Of a stretch of DNA of 64,000 nt, positions 21,361-31,330 are shown piece after piece. The notes under the pieces were generated by a model. That model did no database searches. It had not been told where the DNA came from and saw nothing but the letters and a program-made list of their open reading frames with translations. Origin of the DNA: Ligula intestinalis (taxonomy: Eukaryota; Platyhelminthes; Cestoda; Diphyllobothriidea; Diphyllobothriidae). The translations under genes were made by a program, and so were the position numbers. The stretch lies in contig JAYGXS010000005.1 of the NCBI GenBank assembly GCA_036362985.1, positions 32,476,372-32,540,371 of the forward strand. Reading direction: 5' to 3'. The first letter of the stretch is position 1. Every line of letters begins with the position of its first letter.

Positions 21361-23502
21361 GTGCTGTGTTGTCAGAAAATGCTAAAAAAAAAGCCGTTTC
21401 CCTTCCGTGGTCGACGATGACGCCCAGCGACGATTGCTCATCGCCACCACCCACTAGTGACATAAGTTCGCTCCATACAAATGACCATTATCACTCTATG
21501 CACCTGACCTCTGACCGATGCCCACAACCTAACACAATATGCCGATCTCGCCTACTGGCGCAGACTGACACAGTGCGCAGTGGCTAATCGGCGCCCACGT
21601 CAGCTTGCTGTGGATTTTTCTACACTGGTCAACTTTAATTTTTTTGCAAATTTACTGGCTTGATGAAAATTTACCGAAGACACGTTTACAAAAACTGACT
21701 TTTCAAAATAAATGCGAGAATATTTGAAGGATTTTGAAAAGTCAAACGAATAAAATTATTGTCTTTGCGCTTAAATATGCTAATTTTGAAAGGTTAATTA
21801 AATGTCCTCGGCCATTTGAACAAGACAGGGAAAAAAGTTATCAGCACAATCAGCTGTTTCTGCCCACGGTAATACCCAAAAGCAGATGAGTTTAATAAGT
21901 GCGCTGTTACCACATTATATCTTCCCCTGTAAGCTAAAAGCTTTTTAGAGGATGTCACGCACTATTAAACTCCAACCGGCATCCACCATTGTTTAAACGT
22001 TTAGGCTGCATCAAAAATGGTACGGAGAGAAATTGGATTTAAGGGATCGTCCACTCACAGATTGTTACGGGTTGGGGGAGTGAAGTGGGGGCATTGCATA
22101 TGCACTGCCAACTGCGCTCTCCCACGTGTATTACGCAATCCGCAGAGTACCAGTTCGCTTGGGCTTATTATTCGCATTCTGCACCGTTGAAAGGCGTCTA
22201 ATGGGTTAGTCATTAAAAGCATGGATAGCCTTGTGGGAAGGAGCATCTCTGCCGCATTATTTATGTTCGTCCATCTTTCACTCAAAGCAGCATGCCCAAT
22301 GCACTACTAGCATGGCAAACACGGGTGTTTCTGTTTATTGAACATTCGAAGAAATCCTGGGACTCACAGACACATTTCCGATGGATACTTTGCTTCCATG
22401 CAGTACGACCCACCACCTTATTTACCTGATCTTTGACAACTGATTGGAGCTTGATTTAGAAATGATCTTGGCAAACACGTGTTTCCAGTGATTTATCATA
22501 AGGACAATACTATCAGTTATGTATGGTGTTAAAATGGTCCTCAGGGTAGAGGAGAGTGTAATTTGTGATCCCGGAGTTCCCTCTGCTCGTGCATGCGGAC
22601 ACCAGGGTCCGGCAAGCAGGGAAGTGGGAGTGTTCTCACGGTCGGCGTGCATGGTTTCGGATGGCATCGGTTTGGGCGGTATGGGTTTCATTCGTGCATT
22701 CGGCCAACATAAGTCAACTGCGGCTACCAGCAGCTTTTGACAACAGAGCGTGGGCTTTGATAAATGGATTGTCACTGCTTCGGCGTCAACTTAGTAGTTC
22801 CTATCGATGAAGTGTGCAATGATTGAACTTTAAAGCGATCGATTTTTTCGTTTGCCGAGCCAGGCTGCTATGTGTTTGCATACCATCTTCTACAGACTTC
22901 GCGTTGTTTGAGCAATATATCCCGCTTTAAAGAAGCAGGTGAATGAATAAAGCTCATGGATGAAGCCTGCACCGATAGTTTTTACCGCCCCCACCCATTC
23001 CTAGAAGAGGAGAGTTGGTAAAGAATATGCATGAGCTTGCCGCCGGGAAGGCACCATGACTGCTACCTTTAGCCGTTAAATAACCAGTTCATTTGCTGCG
23101 TCTACTAGAAAAGACAGTTTTTTGAATAAATATTTCTTTTCTGTGGTTGCAATGGCAGCCTTTGTGACACGCTCCTTGGTGTTTCGGAGGGCGAACATTT
23201 TTGGCTAAGCATTTTTGCGGACTGTTTTTAGTAGCTGCTGCAATTCTACTTACACTGTTTCAGGCAAGCAGATGCGTCACATTCTGGCTGCCATTCTCTT
23301 GACAAAGTTTTAATTGAGCTTGAAATCGGTCAATTGCCTCCTCTGTTGAATAAGCTGGTATTTGCTCGCATATTCTGTTCTCCAGACGTCTTTGTTTCAT
23401 GCATTTGCCGGCAGTTGATCCTCGTCCATAAATATTTTCATACCTTCTAAGTGCTAGGTATACACCTATTTGCCATTGTATATACCCGATCGAAAACCGA
23501 CA
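21361..23502. other. No recognisable gene
   Basis: Several open frames of 60-117 codons overlap on both strands (22055-22810) without any family motif. The base composition is somewhat more even here than in the flanks, so an unrecognised old repeat is possible. I call nothing. Confidence 0.4.
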
Positions 23503-23690
23503 GGACAACGAGCCCGCGGCATAGTGGCAGGGGCGCTAAACATCTAACTACCAAGATCACGGATTCGAACCTTGAGTGGGTCACCAATTTCGGGGGCTAC
23601 ACTTGGGTTGTGTATGACTAGCTGACGATGGCTAATAAGCCAGAAATGGCCATACCAGTCTCCTTTGTCTTCACCGGTAAAGTCCTAAAA
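23503..23690 (+). repeat. tRNA-derived SINE with well-preserved head and hammerhead
   Basis: Starts CAGGACAACGAGCCCGCGG. Box A is TAGTGGCAGGGGCG and box B is GGATTCGAACC, the best tRNA-like head in the window. The hammerhead lies at 23616-23660, followed by TCCTTTGTCTTCACCGGTAA. The copy stops soon after, without the longer 3' part seen at 10.4-10.5 kb. Confidence 0.85.
23616..23660 (+). ncRNA. Type I hammerhead ribozyme within SINE, second copy
   Basis: Stem I GACTAG (23616-23621) pairs with CCAGTC (23655-23660) with one mismatch. The core CTGACGA (23622-23628) is intact, stem II TGGCT/AGCCA with loop AATA is perfect, and GAAA lies at 23643-23646. The stem III equivalent ATGGCCAT is self-complementary. 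Cleavage is predicted after ATA at 23654/23655. The NUH position is A here and T in the 10.3-kb copy, both allowed. Confidence 0.8.
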
Positions 23691-24033
23691 ACTTGTATGC
23701 TCATTAAAGGTAATTCAGTAGGTGTAGTTATGTTTGATCCTGCACCCAAAAGTTCGGAAATATTTTGCTTCCTTTGGTTTCTTTTAGTTTTTTTAGTTTA
23801 AGCTTCAGCTTAGCTTTCCGTTTATTCGGTAAAAGAAGTTCTGTGAGAAAGAGTAATTTAATGTGTGAATTTTTGACCTTAGTTCCCCAGTTCGTCTTCA
23901 GATAACATGAGAGTTATGCAAAAAAAGCAAATTCAACGCAATACCTAACAGAAGATTCTACAGCGATTAACTATGTTAGCAAATAATCGTTGGTTGCATT
24001 TAATTACGCGGCCGAGGGGGGGGGGAATAGGTG
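23691..24033. other. Possible 3' flank of the minus-strand PLE
   Basis: No coding signal. It lies directly downstream of the PLE stop codon on the minus strand and may include its 3' UTR. A run of ten G occurs at about 24015-24024. Confidence 0.4.
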
Positions 24034-26390
24034 TCAACCGAATGCAATTATGCGGTCAGCAGGGGAGGGTGAAAGGTACGGCGAATAATTGTCACCCGCA
24101 TAGACTCCTGTCTTCCGCGGTCGTTGTTTTGGCTTCCACCTGGTTTTGAGGGATTCGTGATCAATATCCAAATTTATATGCTTGTTTATGCATGCCTCGT
24201 CTGAGTGCATTGCCTCCAGGAATTCGCGGCCTTGTCTAGGTGGGCAGGTGCCAACGATTTGGGTTTTCTCCCATGCAAAGTAATGTCCTGTTTCCAATGT
24301 GTGCATGAAAACTTCTGATTTGTAGTATTTGTTCCTCACGTTTGACTGGTGTTGTCGGACGCGGCTAGCTAGGGTATTCCCAGTTTGACCACAATAGACT
24401 ACATCACAATCAGTGCACGGTATGCTGTAGATTGCATGCTTTCTGTCGAAATGGTCGACCCTGTCCTGAGGGTGTACAAGTTGAGTGCGCAGGGTAGTTG
24501 CCGGTTTGTGCGCAATCTGAACTTGGTGTTTTCGTACCTGTCTTTCGATGAGTTAAGATACATTCGTTACATATGGGAGTGTTCGCCAGTTCATTGGTTT
24601 TGGCGCTTTGGTGGACGCAGTGCTGGCGTTTTCGTTGGACTGTTGTTGTCGTATGTATCGACGAACGAAGTCTCGGCAGTACTCATTTTAGGAGAATAGT
24701 TTCTGAAGGTTCTCCAGTTCTGCTTGGAATGTCTCTTCATCCGAACAATGTGTTTTTGCTCGACTGATAAAGGTGTGGATTTAACTGAATTTGTGGGATA
24801 TTTTGTGGTTGCTCCCAAAATGTAAGATGACTTCGGAATGTGTTTCCTTACGATACACTGACGTATGGAGTGTCCCATCGGCCTTTCAATGTACAAGGAC
24901 GTCCAAAAAAGGGAGTCGTCCGTTTGCCTATGTTTCAAAAGTGAACTGAATTCCTGGGAAGTTGGCGTTGAGAATTTGATGAAGCAATACTACTTGGTCT
25001 TTTTTACGATGAGAAATGTGTCATCCACGTATCGTAGCCACAATCTTGGATTAACTGCAGGAAGAGCTCTTAATTCTTATTTCTGTATTCCTGCTTCCGC
25101 CAAGAAAAACTGTATATTGGTGATCTCATAGGGGCACCTTTTTCTTGCAAGATGTATTTTCCAGTAAAAGAAAAAAAATATGTTTCTTGGCACAGTTCAA
25201 GGAGTTCTAGCAGGACTTCTGTGGGTACTTCTGTATCGTAAGTTTGGAGAAGTTCTGTTGTGCAGGTTCTTGCTAAACCTAGAGGGATGGACGTGAATAA
25301 GAACACCACGCCAAAAGACACCAAAGTCTCGTCCTCTGCAACTTTTCAGTCCTTTATTTCCCTAGAAATTGCATAGATTTTTTAATAGAATAAGTTGAGT
25401 TCTTTGTAAGTGATTGAGTTGCCGAAATAAACACTTGGAAATCTTGTTATTTGGTTTACCGATTAGTGAGACTATCGTTCGTAGCGGAACGCCAGCTTTG
25501 TGTACCTTTGGCAGCCCATATATTTTAGAAATAATTGGTTCATCTTGTTTCAGCGATTTTGCTAGAATTCCGGAAATTAATTTCCTTTTCATGAGGCGCT
25601 TCAATACTTTCTCGATTTTTGAGTTTTTAGACCGTGTAGGATCGGTGCTTAGACGTGTGTTAGTCGATTCATCTACCAACATCACATCTTTTCCGTGTAC
25701 GTCGTCTTGTTGAGAATGGTGGTAGAACCTCCTTTGTCAGCTGGTAACACTTTTATGCTTTCATCTCTCTTTAGTGACTTTAATGCTGCTTTTTCATCAA
25801 CAGTTAGTGTTGAGAAGGTTTTATGGTTTTTCAGTGTGTGAACCATGTTATTCCATATTGCATGCCTTTCGTCTTCTGTCAAGTTAGTTGAACATAGGAT
25901 GGATTCAAGACTGGCTAGGAAGTCTAGGTAGTTGCAATCAGATGGGCTGTACTTCATTCCCTTGCCTAGCACTTTTTTCTCTGTTGTGGTTAAGACTGTT
26001 AAGGACAATTTTAAAATTTTCTTTGGCAGGGTGGAATCATTGTTGCTTGTACCCGAAATTTTCATCCATTTCTTTTCCAATGCGGTCCTCTATTTTAGTC
26101 TTTCTAATGTTGAAGCAGGCATGATTGTTTCACGTAGAGTCTCAAAAATATTTGCGGGAAGTCGATCCTCACAAATCTTGATGTGTACTTCCTTCCATTC
26201 TATGAATTTTCGGAGCCTATGGTGGGCATCGGATATAAAAATTCGGAGCATGTTTTGACCGTATCGGTTGGCAGCTTCATAGTCCTGAGTAGACTTAATT
26301 GCTGGTTTCACTCTCACAGACTTGGGTAGAACCTTGTTGCTTCGGCATCGGTGTAGGTAAGATAGCTGTTCTCGTGGATTTTATTGTTTA
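24034..26390 (-). pseudogene. Penelope-like element, nearly full-length coding region (N-terminal region, RT, GIY-YIG)
   Basis: Minus strand, read from 26390 down. N-terminal region: REQLSYLHRCRSNKVLPKSV, then SDAHHRLRKFIEWKEVHI, a TAG at 26092-26090, and ESIKVLPADKGGSTTILNK. A one-base frameshift near 25690 leads to ISKIYGLPKVHKAGVPLRTI and IGKPNNKISK. RT motif A reads VSFGVVFLFTSIPLGLA, with glycine for the catalytic aspartate (codon at 25312-25310). Then come GKYILQEKGAPMRSPI, a frameshift, LAEAGIQK, a stop, and PRLWLRYVDDTFLIVKK (YVDD at 25031-25020, intact), then another frameshift. After a TAA at 24555-24553 the frame is open through HKPATTLRTQLVHP to the GIY-YIG domain (AIYSIPCTDCD, VYCGQTGN, LETGHYF) and ends at 24034. 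The domain order is complete, but the element cannot be active. Confidence 0.9.
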
Positions 26391-28540
26391 GCTTATTGGC
26401 TTGATTTTAGTTATAATTAAAGGTAGCTTAATTTTAAGTCGGCATACGGTTGCTCGTCGGCTCCTCACAAAAATTACCTCTCCAAATGCACTGGAAATTA
26501 TTGTGAATTCTAAAAATGGGCGAAACTCTATTTTTCACCGTTTTTTCATCCGTAAATTTTGACTTATTTGCATGCGTATTTGCAGGTTCTTTTGCACAGT
26601 TCTTGTTTTCAGTTGGTTGTTCTTGATATATAAGTTGTCGCGCGAAATGTTGTGGTTATTCAAAGAAGTATTTCCTATTATTTTCGGCTTTTATGCGCTC
26701 TACTTTTTAATTTATTTTGCTTTTCTGTAGTATGCGTAACCCTAAAACCTCTATTGACATCACTCCCGTAAGACATAATCCTGTGGCTAAGGCTATCTTA
26801 GTAGCTCGAGCAACTTCATTGTTGCCCGCATTGTTCACCGTTACGACACGCTTGTTGGGCCCTTCATTTCAAGTGTGGATAACAGATTGGGGAAAGAATG
26901 TGACAAAGTTCAAGCAGTGTTCACTCCCTTCAGATACTGCTTATGTGCTCTCGAAAGCGGTTATCTGTAAGTGACAAGTTATGTTCTCTAGACACGGAAC
27001 AGGCGTACATAAGAGATATATGCACGGAAACCAGTCTCCAGATGCTATAAACACTTTTTACATGACATGTGAGAGAAAGTGACATTTAGCTTATACCTGG
27101 CCCGTCATAACTGCATATCGTTAAGTATTTCAGTGAACATAGGCCACAGATACCTGCTTTAAACGCATGTTCGGAAAGGCAAGTAATAGCTTAATAGCAA
27201 AAATCAAATGAATTAGATTTTATTCGTCTATTCGCCGGGTGTTGCTTAGAAAATAAGGGCAATTCGAACTGAAACGGATTTCAGTATGAGAATTTACATG
27301 GAGGTAACGGTGTTTTGATATGAGAATATTTACCAGCATTAGCACCTGCCAAGTTTATAAGAGTGCGGCATTACAGAAAGACACATCTATGATTAGAGTT
27401 TGTTTATCCTAATGGGGCGTTGTTTGAAAACATACTTGAGGTCAGAGGCACTTAAAAGCAGTCGGTATTTCACTTGTCTTTTCGGTTATTTATGTGATTT
27501 GCTAACCACCCCAAAAGATTCCCCGTTTAAGTTTGTTCTCCGAAAATATTTCCTATGTCGAAGGTTACTCAGATGGTATCGCTCGTTCTTATTCATGTGA
27601 AGAGGATCTGTACTTTTTGTTGTCCCTCGAGGATTAAAACATCCTACCCACCATACGTGCTAGAGCTGTAGAAAACGCATCACAGCCGCTAAAAATGATC
27701 GCATTCTTTTGATAGTAGATGCAGTTTTACCTTCAGAACGCCGGGAAGACAAAGGCTGCTTAAATGATGGACCGTGGGATCTTGTGAAATTCATTCAAAT
27801 ATCTATAGTTATTCTCAACAAAAATCTTTTATTAAGTGGATTATAAAATGAGCCAATTAGAAGGAGATTACTTTCCGAAGAGCTATTTGAAAGCCTGGTC
27901 AGGGTTTTAAAGGTTGATTTATTAAAAAGGAATTGCTCCTCATATTTTTATGAGTATTTCAATGCAAGTTTAAGACGTTGCCAGGGAATCTTGTTGCATT
28001 GGTGGACAGGACTTTTAACTGGAATTTGTGGAGCACCTATAAAAAAGCCGAAAGAAAGTCGGCATCACAGTATATCTAGGATTGATTTAACTGAGAAGTC
28101 GTCATTTGAAGGACCACGGAAAAGAACTCATCGCTTTCTACCTGAGAGCAACCTTAATCATCTATTCTGTATTGGAGGCTTTTAAGTCGCAACGAACACT
28201 GCTGATGAGAAATTTTTTTCGGAAATGCCCACAAATGAGGTGTAAAACCTAACCGCCTCATTGCCCTTTGAACCTCGACGTTGAGCCTTTTTATGCAGCT
28301 GAATACCGATTAGTGACATATGTAGAAAGGAGAGAATTTCTAGATATAGAAGGGATAAACTGATGATAGTAAGTTAACCAGAATTCGCCACTCGGCTCCT
28401 TCTGACTTTGTCGGAGTTTCGTATCTACAATGAACAGGGTTCTGCTGATTCTGGGTATTCTGTTTATGTTCACAATACGACCATCTATTTAAGACGATTT
28501 CCATCGCATGCTTCACAGCAGATGAGACACGTGAGCGGTA
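26391..28540. other. No recognisable feature; AT-rich
   Basis: Short frames at 26717-26974, 27400-27600 and 27991-28185 show no motif. A CTGATGAGAAA at about 28202 resembles a hammerhead core but has no stem II. Confidence 0.45.
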
Positions 28541-28710
28541 GTGTGTGTGAATTACTTATAAATTATGTTAGCTTTGCACTGCACCTACTGCAATTTCTTG
28601 CCTCACTCACACATGCCTGGTGTCAAGACAAATTCAGAATGACAGAAGGTTTGATCATGTATGGACGGTTGGCACAGCAAACTGCGTACTCTAGCTTAGC
28701 ACCATGTTTA
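28541..28710 (+). repeat. Possible degenerate copy of dispersed repeat family B
   Basis: GGTGTCAAGACAAATTCAGA followed by ATGACAGAAGG and GGTTGGCACAGCAAACTGC lines up with GGTGTCAAGATAAAAGTCAA, GAAGGCCGG and GCTGGCGCGAACAAAGCTC of the 21-kb copy. Upstream similarity is weak, so this could be chance. Confidence 0.35.
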
Positions 28711-28994
28711 TTGACCCATAGCCGGTAACCGTAGCTTCAGAAGCCCCATTTTCGAAAGACACACTAAAAAACTACTATATTCGTTTCTGTAGGCGTATTT
28801 ACGTCTACTCATTTAAATCGACCGTTTCCCTTCATCGTCTATCCATCCTAGCTGAAACACTTACCCCACCTATCTCGCTTATAAAGAATCAAATGTTCCA
28901 ATTGCTATTAAAACCTTACCTTAGGTGTGAAGTTTTGGTTTGCGCTATTTATTTATCACTGGTTTTATTGAGGATGCATTTACTACAAGGCTAG

Positions 28995-29165
28995 CATAAG
29001 GGTTAGGACTAGGATTAGGGGCAGCGTTCGGATTATGGTTAGGGTTTACTTTTTGGATTTAAGGTTAGGGTTTAGGGTAAGGGTTTAGGGTGTAGGTTGA
29101 AAGTTTAGCGTTAGGGTTTAAAATTCGGGGTTAGGGTTAAGATTAGTGCTTAGGGCTAAGGTTTG
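28995..29165 (+). repeat. Degenerate telomere-like TTAGGG tract
   Basis: About 170 bases of imperfect TTAGGG/TTTAGGG units (GGTTAGGGTTTAGGGTAAGG and similar), with many substitutions and variable unit length. TTAGGG is the telomere repeat of flatworms and most animals. The decay and internal position suggest an old interstitial tract rather than a chromosome end. Confidence 0.75.
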
Positions 29166-29544
29166 TGATATGGTTGTTTTAAGATAAATTTTTGGAGTAA
29201 GAATTGTTTATTTTTTAAATATTTTTGCGTGTTGCATTTCCTGCCCGCGTTTTATTTAATAGGGCTTACGTTGCGGAAACACTGTTATGTTTGTTTTCTG
29301 TGAAATATTTCTTTAAAAAATTATTATTTTGACATTTTTATAATATTTAAGATTTTTATTTTACTAATATTCCGCTTGTTTATATTTCGGTGTTGGGGTT
29401 CCGTTAACAGTTCAGTACCGTGAATTTGCTGTCCCACTAAAAATATGTCATTTTTGTTTTGCGCGCTCTATGCCGACGCTAAATAGCACCTGTTACTAAC
29501 ACATTTAATTAAATTAGGATAATTTTTGACTTATTTCTCTAAGC
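29166..29544. other. No recognisable feature; very AT-rich
   Basis: T-rich sequence with no reading frame or repeat structure of note. Confidence 0.45.
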
Positions 29545-29690
29545 ATTATTCTCTATCCATCCTTCTTTCGCACCCATAAACCCCCAAATCCCCTTTGTCC
29601 CGTCAGACAGTAGGCTGGGGTTTCCAAAAAACCGGGATGGAGCTACACAAGCTACTTTTGCTCCATAGCCAAAAACTGCATTTTAACTCT
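29545..29690 (+). repeat. Repeat C, partial third copy
   Basis: GGAGCTACACAAGCTACTTT followed by TGCTCCA, with an upstream TCTCTATCCATCCTTCTTTC and a CCCCCAAATCCC segment, aligns with the 3' part of the copies at 41445-41917 (plus) and 51842-52315 (minus). The AAGCTACTTTTGC block is the best-conserved part in all three. Confidence 0.55.
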
Positions 29691-30712
29691 AAAAACAAGA
29701 AGATAAAGGCATTACGTCGGAGCTCAGGTCCAATACGCTGGGTCTGTGTGCCATTATGTTAGGGTGGAGCTTAACTCAAAGTACACGCTACCCTAACGAC
29801 GCGAGATCACCGGTCCACCCACGCAGAGTGCAGGTAACGACGCGCACATGGCGGCGGCGCCGCAGCGCAACAACGCAGGACTCCATCGCAAGCCAGACAA
29901 CTGGGCCGCCCATGCACAAAGTGCATTGTCTGACACCTGCGCCCAGCTCAGGCCAAGCGGTAGACTAAAATGCCAACTCTCATGACTCACCAGCCAATCA
30001 AGTCATGTCTTTCATGTGACTACGGCCTAATTGGTCCAACTTTGTACATACACGTTCGCTTGCTTTTAAGTATGCTGTACTAGGATTGCTCTAAGACTTC
30101 TGCTTTCTGCACACTTCTTGTTGTGTTCTTCCTTCGGGGCTCACACGAGGCGTTAGTCAAACGGGAATATCGCAGCCTTGGCCACCATTACAACACACTG
30201 CACTTCATCCTACACCCTCTGGTCATAGTCTATACTTGGCCAAGTTTTGAACAACAAGGAAAAGTGACTCTCGGCACGACCTGGGTTTTTGCACCACTAA
30301 AACCATACCATTAATCACCTTTTCATAGCTTGCTCTTGGCCGGAATCTCAATATACCCAGACGGAGGCGATACCTGCCTTACGTATAACAGAGCGGCCAT
30401 TTACGGTGTTGCGGGCTGATGGGATGCACAGAATGTTTAGTGAAGCGGACGAGCGCATTGTAATTCACCGCAAATTTTTGTGAAGGTGCATATGGCCAGG
30501 TAGGCACCTGTGGTGATGCATTTTCGTGGGTAGAGCAAATAGTGGAGGGGGGGCGGTGAGTGTGTGTGTGTGTGTTTCGGGAACTCAGGCAGTGTTAGCC
30601 AGTTGCAGTATGATGGGTTCATGGATGGCCTGCTAGGCCAATGCGTAATGTTAACGTGTAATGGCAGTGACAGCAGCTATGGACCGAGTACACCACATTG
30701 GTGTTTGGGAAC
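29691..30712. other. No recognisable gene; short inverted GTTAGGGT/ACCCTAAC
   Basis: GTTAGGGT (29758-29765) and ACCCTAAC (29790-29797) form an inverted pair 24 bases apart. A GC-rich patch follows at 29810-29960 without a recognisable product. A (GT)n run lies at about 30559-30574 after a G-rich patch. I see no gene. Confidence 0.45.
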
Positions 30713-31120
30713 TTATGTTGATGAGGGTGGTGTTCGGTAGGGCGTCACGGCTGTCCTCACCATTGGCGAAACTGAGATGGGTAAAACTCTCTTCGACGCC
30801 ATGAAAATTGTGAGGAGGGTGGTGGGGATAGCGATGGTCAAAAGCGGCGGGGCACTGGGATTGCCATCATCCATGTCGATCGTGACCGATGCTGTGCACG
30901 CCGTCGGCGTTTGAGCAGGGGTGATTTCGAAGGCAGCGGTTGCGGTCAGCGGGTTGTGCGTGCACGGGCTGTGGAAATGTCCGGTGGGTCCTCTTCCCAC
31001 GCAGAAGTTTTGTTTACAAAGTGAGCACCTTCGACGGAATTGATTGCAGGAATTGAAAATCAGGAGTAGCAGAGACTGTGCGCTTCTCTCTTGTTTTTGA
31101 TCGTGGCGTTCCGAGGGCAT
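30713..31120 (-). pseudogene. Orphan C-terminal zinc-finger segment, LINE-type
   Basis: The minus-strand frame contains RRRCSLCKQNFCVGRGPTGH, then FHSPCTHNPLTATAA, a C-x2-C-x12-H-x4-C zinc-binding pattern followed by a long Thr/Pro/Ala-rich low-complexity tail. Flatworm LINE polyproteins often end in such a finger with a GHLRTQC-like helix and a Thr-rich tail. That likeness is from memory and is the only basis for the call. There is no RT upstream on this strand: the sequence beyond 31120 is the antisense of a PLE tail, so the fragment has lost its body. It could also be a chance frame. Confidence 0.4.
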
Positions 31121-31164
31121 TCACGGATTGTAGCCACGATCTTCACTGTTGTTCCTCAGGTTGA

Positions 31165-31330
31165 TATAGCCTGTACGAGGAATTCCCGATGGAATCCGAA
31201 ACGTCAGGACAATAAAACTCTTGTTCCAGTGATCGCTTCTTCTGAACTGCTTCCTGGAACTCGCACATTCTCCTCCATTGGTAATGCCCCGTTCGTTGGA
31301 TTGATTAAAAGGCACGCTAAAGAGGTCTGA
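31165..31330 (+). repeat. PLE tail / pLTR with hammerhead-like hairpin
   Basis: CTGTACGA (31171-31178; the core with one extra T) is followed by hairpin GGAATTCC-CGAT-GGAATCC (31179-31197), GAAA (31198-31201), CGTC, AGGACAATAAAACTCTTG and TTCCAGTGATCGC. The following GGAACTCGCACATTCTCCTC matches the 61.9-kb tail. Stem I is not formed. The terminal motif marks this as the end of a PLE of the same family as 61.9-62.6 kb. Confidence 0.6.

Noticed and set aside
22519..22810. Overlapping 73-117 codon frames on both strands
   Set aside because: Mutually overlapping frames without motifs in a more GC-rich patch; best explained by composition.
25414..26258. Plus-strand frames of 78-108 codons
   Set aside because: They are antisense shadows of the minus-strand Penelope-like element.
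28202..28212. CTGATGAGAAA, a hammerhead-like string
   Set aside because: There is no stem II between CTGATGA and GAAA, and no flanking stem I.
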